Assembly: GCA_963773105.1 (NCBI GenBank)
Contig: CAVZAA010000010.1
Coordinates: 62,001 to 126,000, forward strand
From: Trebonia sp963773105
Lineage (GTDB): Bacteria; Actinomycetota; Actinomycetes; Streptosporangiales; Streptosporangiaceae
Direction: 5' to 3'
Length of the DNA: 64,000 nt
Of this stretch, positions 63,322 through 64,000 are shown in pieces. The notes beneath the pieces were generated by a model that searched no databases, was not told where the DNA came from, and saw only the letters and a list, made by a program, of their open reading frames with translations. The position numbers were made by a program, and so were the translations under genes. Every line of letters starts with the position of its first letter. Positions within the stretch are counted from its first letter, which is position 1.

Positions 63322-64000
63322 ATGCGGTCGCATAATCTGCCGACGCAAGTGTCGAGCTTCATCGGCCGCGACGCTGAGCTGGCCGCGGTGCGCGCCCTGG
63401 TGAGTGGCTCGCGGCTGGTAACGCTGACCGGTTCCGGCGGGTCGGGTAAGACCCGGCTGGGGCTGCAGGTAGCGGCAGGGCTGGTCGATGGGGCCGGGGA
63501 CGGGGTGTGGTTCGCCGATCTGGCCCCGCTCCAGGATCCGAACCTGGTCGCGGTGACGGTGGCTGACGTACTGGAGGTGCGGCAGGAGACGGGCCGCCCG
63601 GTGCAGGACACGCTGGTCGACGCGATGGGCGAGCGGAGCCTACTCGTGCTGCTCGACAACTGCGAGCATGTCCTCGATGCCTGCGCGAAGCTGGCCGACG
63701 CGCTGCTGCGGGGCTGCCCGAACCTGGCGCTGCTGGCCACCAGCCGCGAGCCCCTTGGCATCGCCGGCGAGCACATCTACCGGGTGCCATCAATGCGAAC
63801 GCCGACCGACGGCGATGACACCGATGCGATCCGCAGCAGCGAGGCCGTGCGACTGTTCGCCGACCGGGCCGAGCGAGGGGTAACGCTCGTCTGGGACCAG
63901 GAGACCGCCTCGGTCATCGGTCGAATCTGCCGACGACTGGACGGCATCCCGCTGGCGCTCGAACTGGCGGCGGCCCGGCTGCGGGTGATGTCAGCGGCGG
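63322..64000 (+). CDS. ATPase regulator (SARP/LuxR-associated NB-ARC-like), 3' partial
   Basis: Runs off the window. From ATG 63322: RSHNLPTQVSSFIGRDAELA, P-loop LTGSGGSGKTRLG (35-47), VWFADLAPLQDP, Walker B LLVLLDNCEHVLDACA, ATSREPLGIAGEH, and RRLDGIPLALELAAARLRVM. This is the NB-ARC/AAA module found at the N-terminus of actinobacterial LuxR-type (and internal to AfsR-type) regulators. The missing part would normally contain TPRs and a LuxR HTH. The 200 bases upstream hold no gene. Divergent from menB, with no obvious link. Confidence 0.85.
   Translation, partial: MRSHNLPTQVSSFIGRDAELAAVRALVSGSRLVTLTGSGGSGKTRLGLQVAAGLVDGAGDGVWFADLAPLQDPNLVAVTVADVLEVRQETGRPVQDTLVDAMGERSLLVLLDNCEHVLDACAKLADALLRGCPNLALLATSREPLGIAGEHIYRVPSMRTPTDGDDTDAIRSSEAVRLFADRAERGVTLVWDQETASVIGRICRRLDGIPLALELAAARLRVMSAA

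Noticed and set aside
1..64000. tRNA, rRNA, CRISPR arrays or a phage tail cluster
   Set aside because: No cloverleaf-type segments, spaced direct repeats or structural phage genes were seen.

Overview
This is a high-GC (about 70 percent by eye) actinobacterial chromosomal window, probably from a soil, filamentous-type lineage. The lineage signs are two large ATPase-LuxR (LAL) regulators plus the start of a third, an F420/PPOX-type flavin-binding remnant, an actinobacterial MenB, a rifampin phosphotransferase, leaderless TetR genes, and GTG/TTG starts coupled by ATGA/GTGA overlaps. I cannot place it to genus. No tRNA, rRNA or CRISPR array was seen. About a dozen genes carry single-base frameshifts, mostly in G/C runs. 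This points to residual indel errors in the assembly, so a frameshift alone should not be read as gene decay here.

Layout. 1-3.4 kb: the end of a small zinc-binding anti-sigma-like protein; a peroxiredoxin-SDR-DUF1684 operon; a signal-peptide remnant; an ECF sigma / zinc-binding anti-sigma pair. 3.5-4.6 kb: a small ORF and a 5'-truncated quinone oxidoreductase. 4.66-20.2 kb (minus strand): a 15.5-kb array of three genes for very large, beta-rich, Thr/Ser/Gly/Ala-rich proteins with LysM-like repeats but no visible signal peptides. One of them would be about 3,700 residues if its frameshifts are errors. I recognise no described system here and regard it as the best candidate for something new. 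20.4-23.4 kb: a LAL regulator. 23.4-34.4 kb: a recombination graveyard with an integrase remnant, three copies of a divergent TetR/SDR module (one intact, one broken, one with an insertion in its promoter), remnants of NmrA, DUF2461, HAD, kinase, Ig-like and XRE genes, a DUF427 gene coupled to another anti-sigma-like gene, and an IS110 transposase with about 1 kb of structured noncoding DNA beside it.

34.4-41 kb: a PucR regulator divergent from an indolepyruvate:ferredoxin oxidoreductase and an RraA-like aldolase interrupted by TGA; a small membrane protein; a cupin. 40.8-46 kb: a SpaB_C-like protein translationally coupled to rifampin phosphotransferase Rph, followed by a DUF4157 (eCIS core) protein with a zinc-phospholipase-like motif. 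46-49 kb: a second LAL regulator.

49-64 kb: ordinary chromosomal genes. They are a DEAD-box helicase, a CPA2 antiporter and DMT transporter, a heme-free secreted-repeat lipoprotein, an APC permease, two SAM methyltransferases, a ferritin-like protein, a C2H2 mini-protein coupled to a TraR/DksA protein, a TerC-family protein, an SGNH hydrolase, MenB, and the start of a third ATPase regulator running off the end.

Recurring themes are translational coupling of regulators to enzymes, a repeatedly duplicated ECF-sigma/anti-sigma-like unit (four traces), and the TetR/SDR module, whose two promoters share one TTGACA/TGTCAA box and whose TetR transcripts are predicted to be leaderless.
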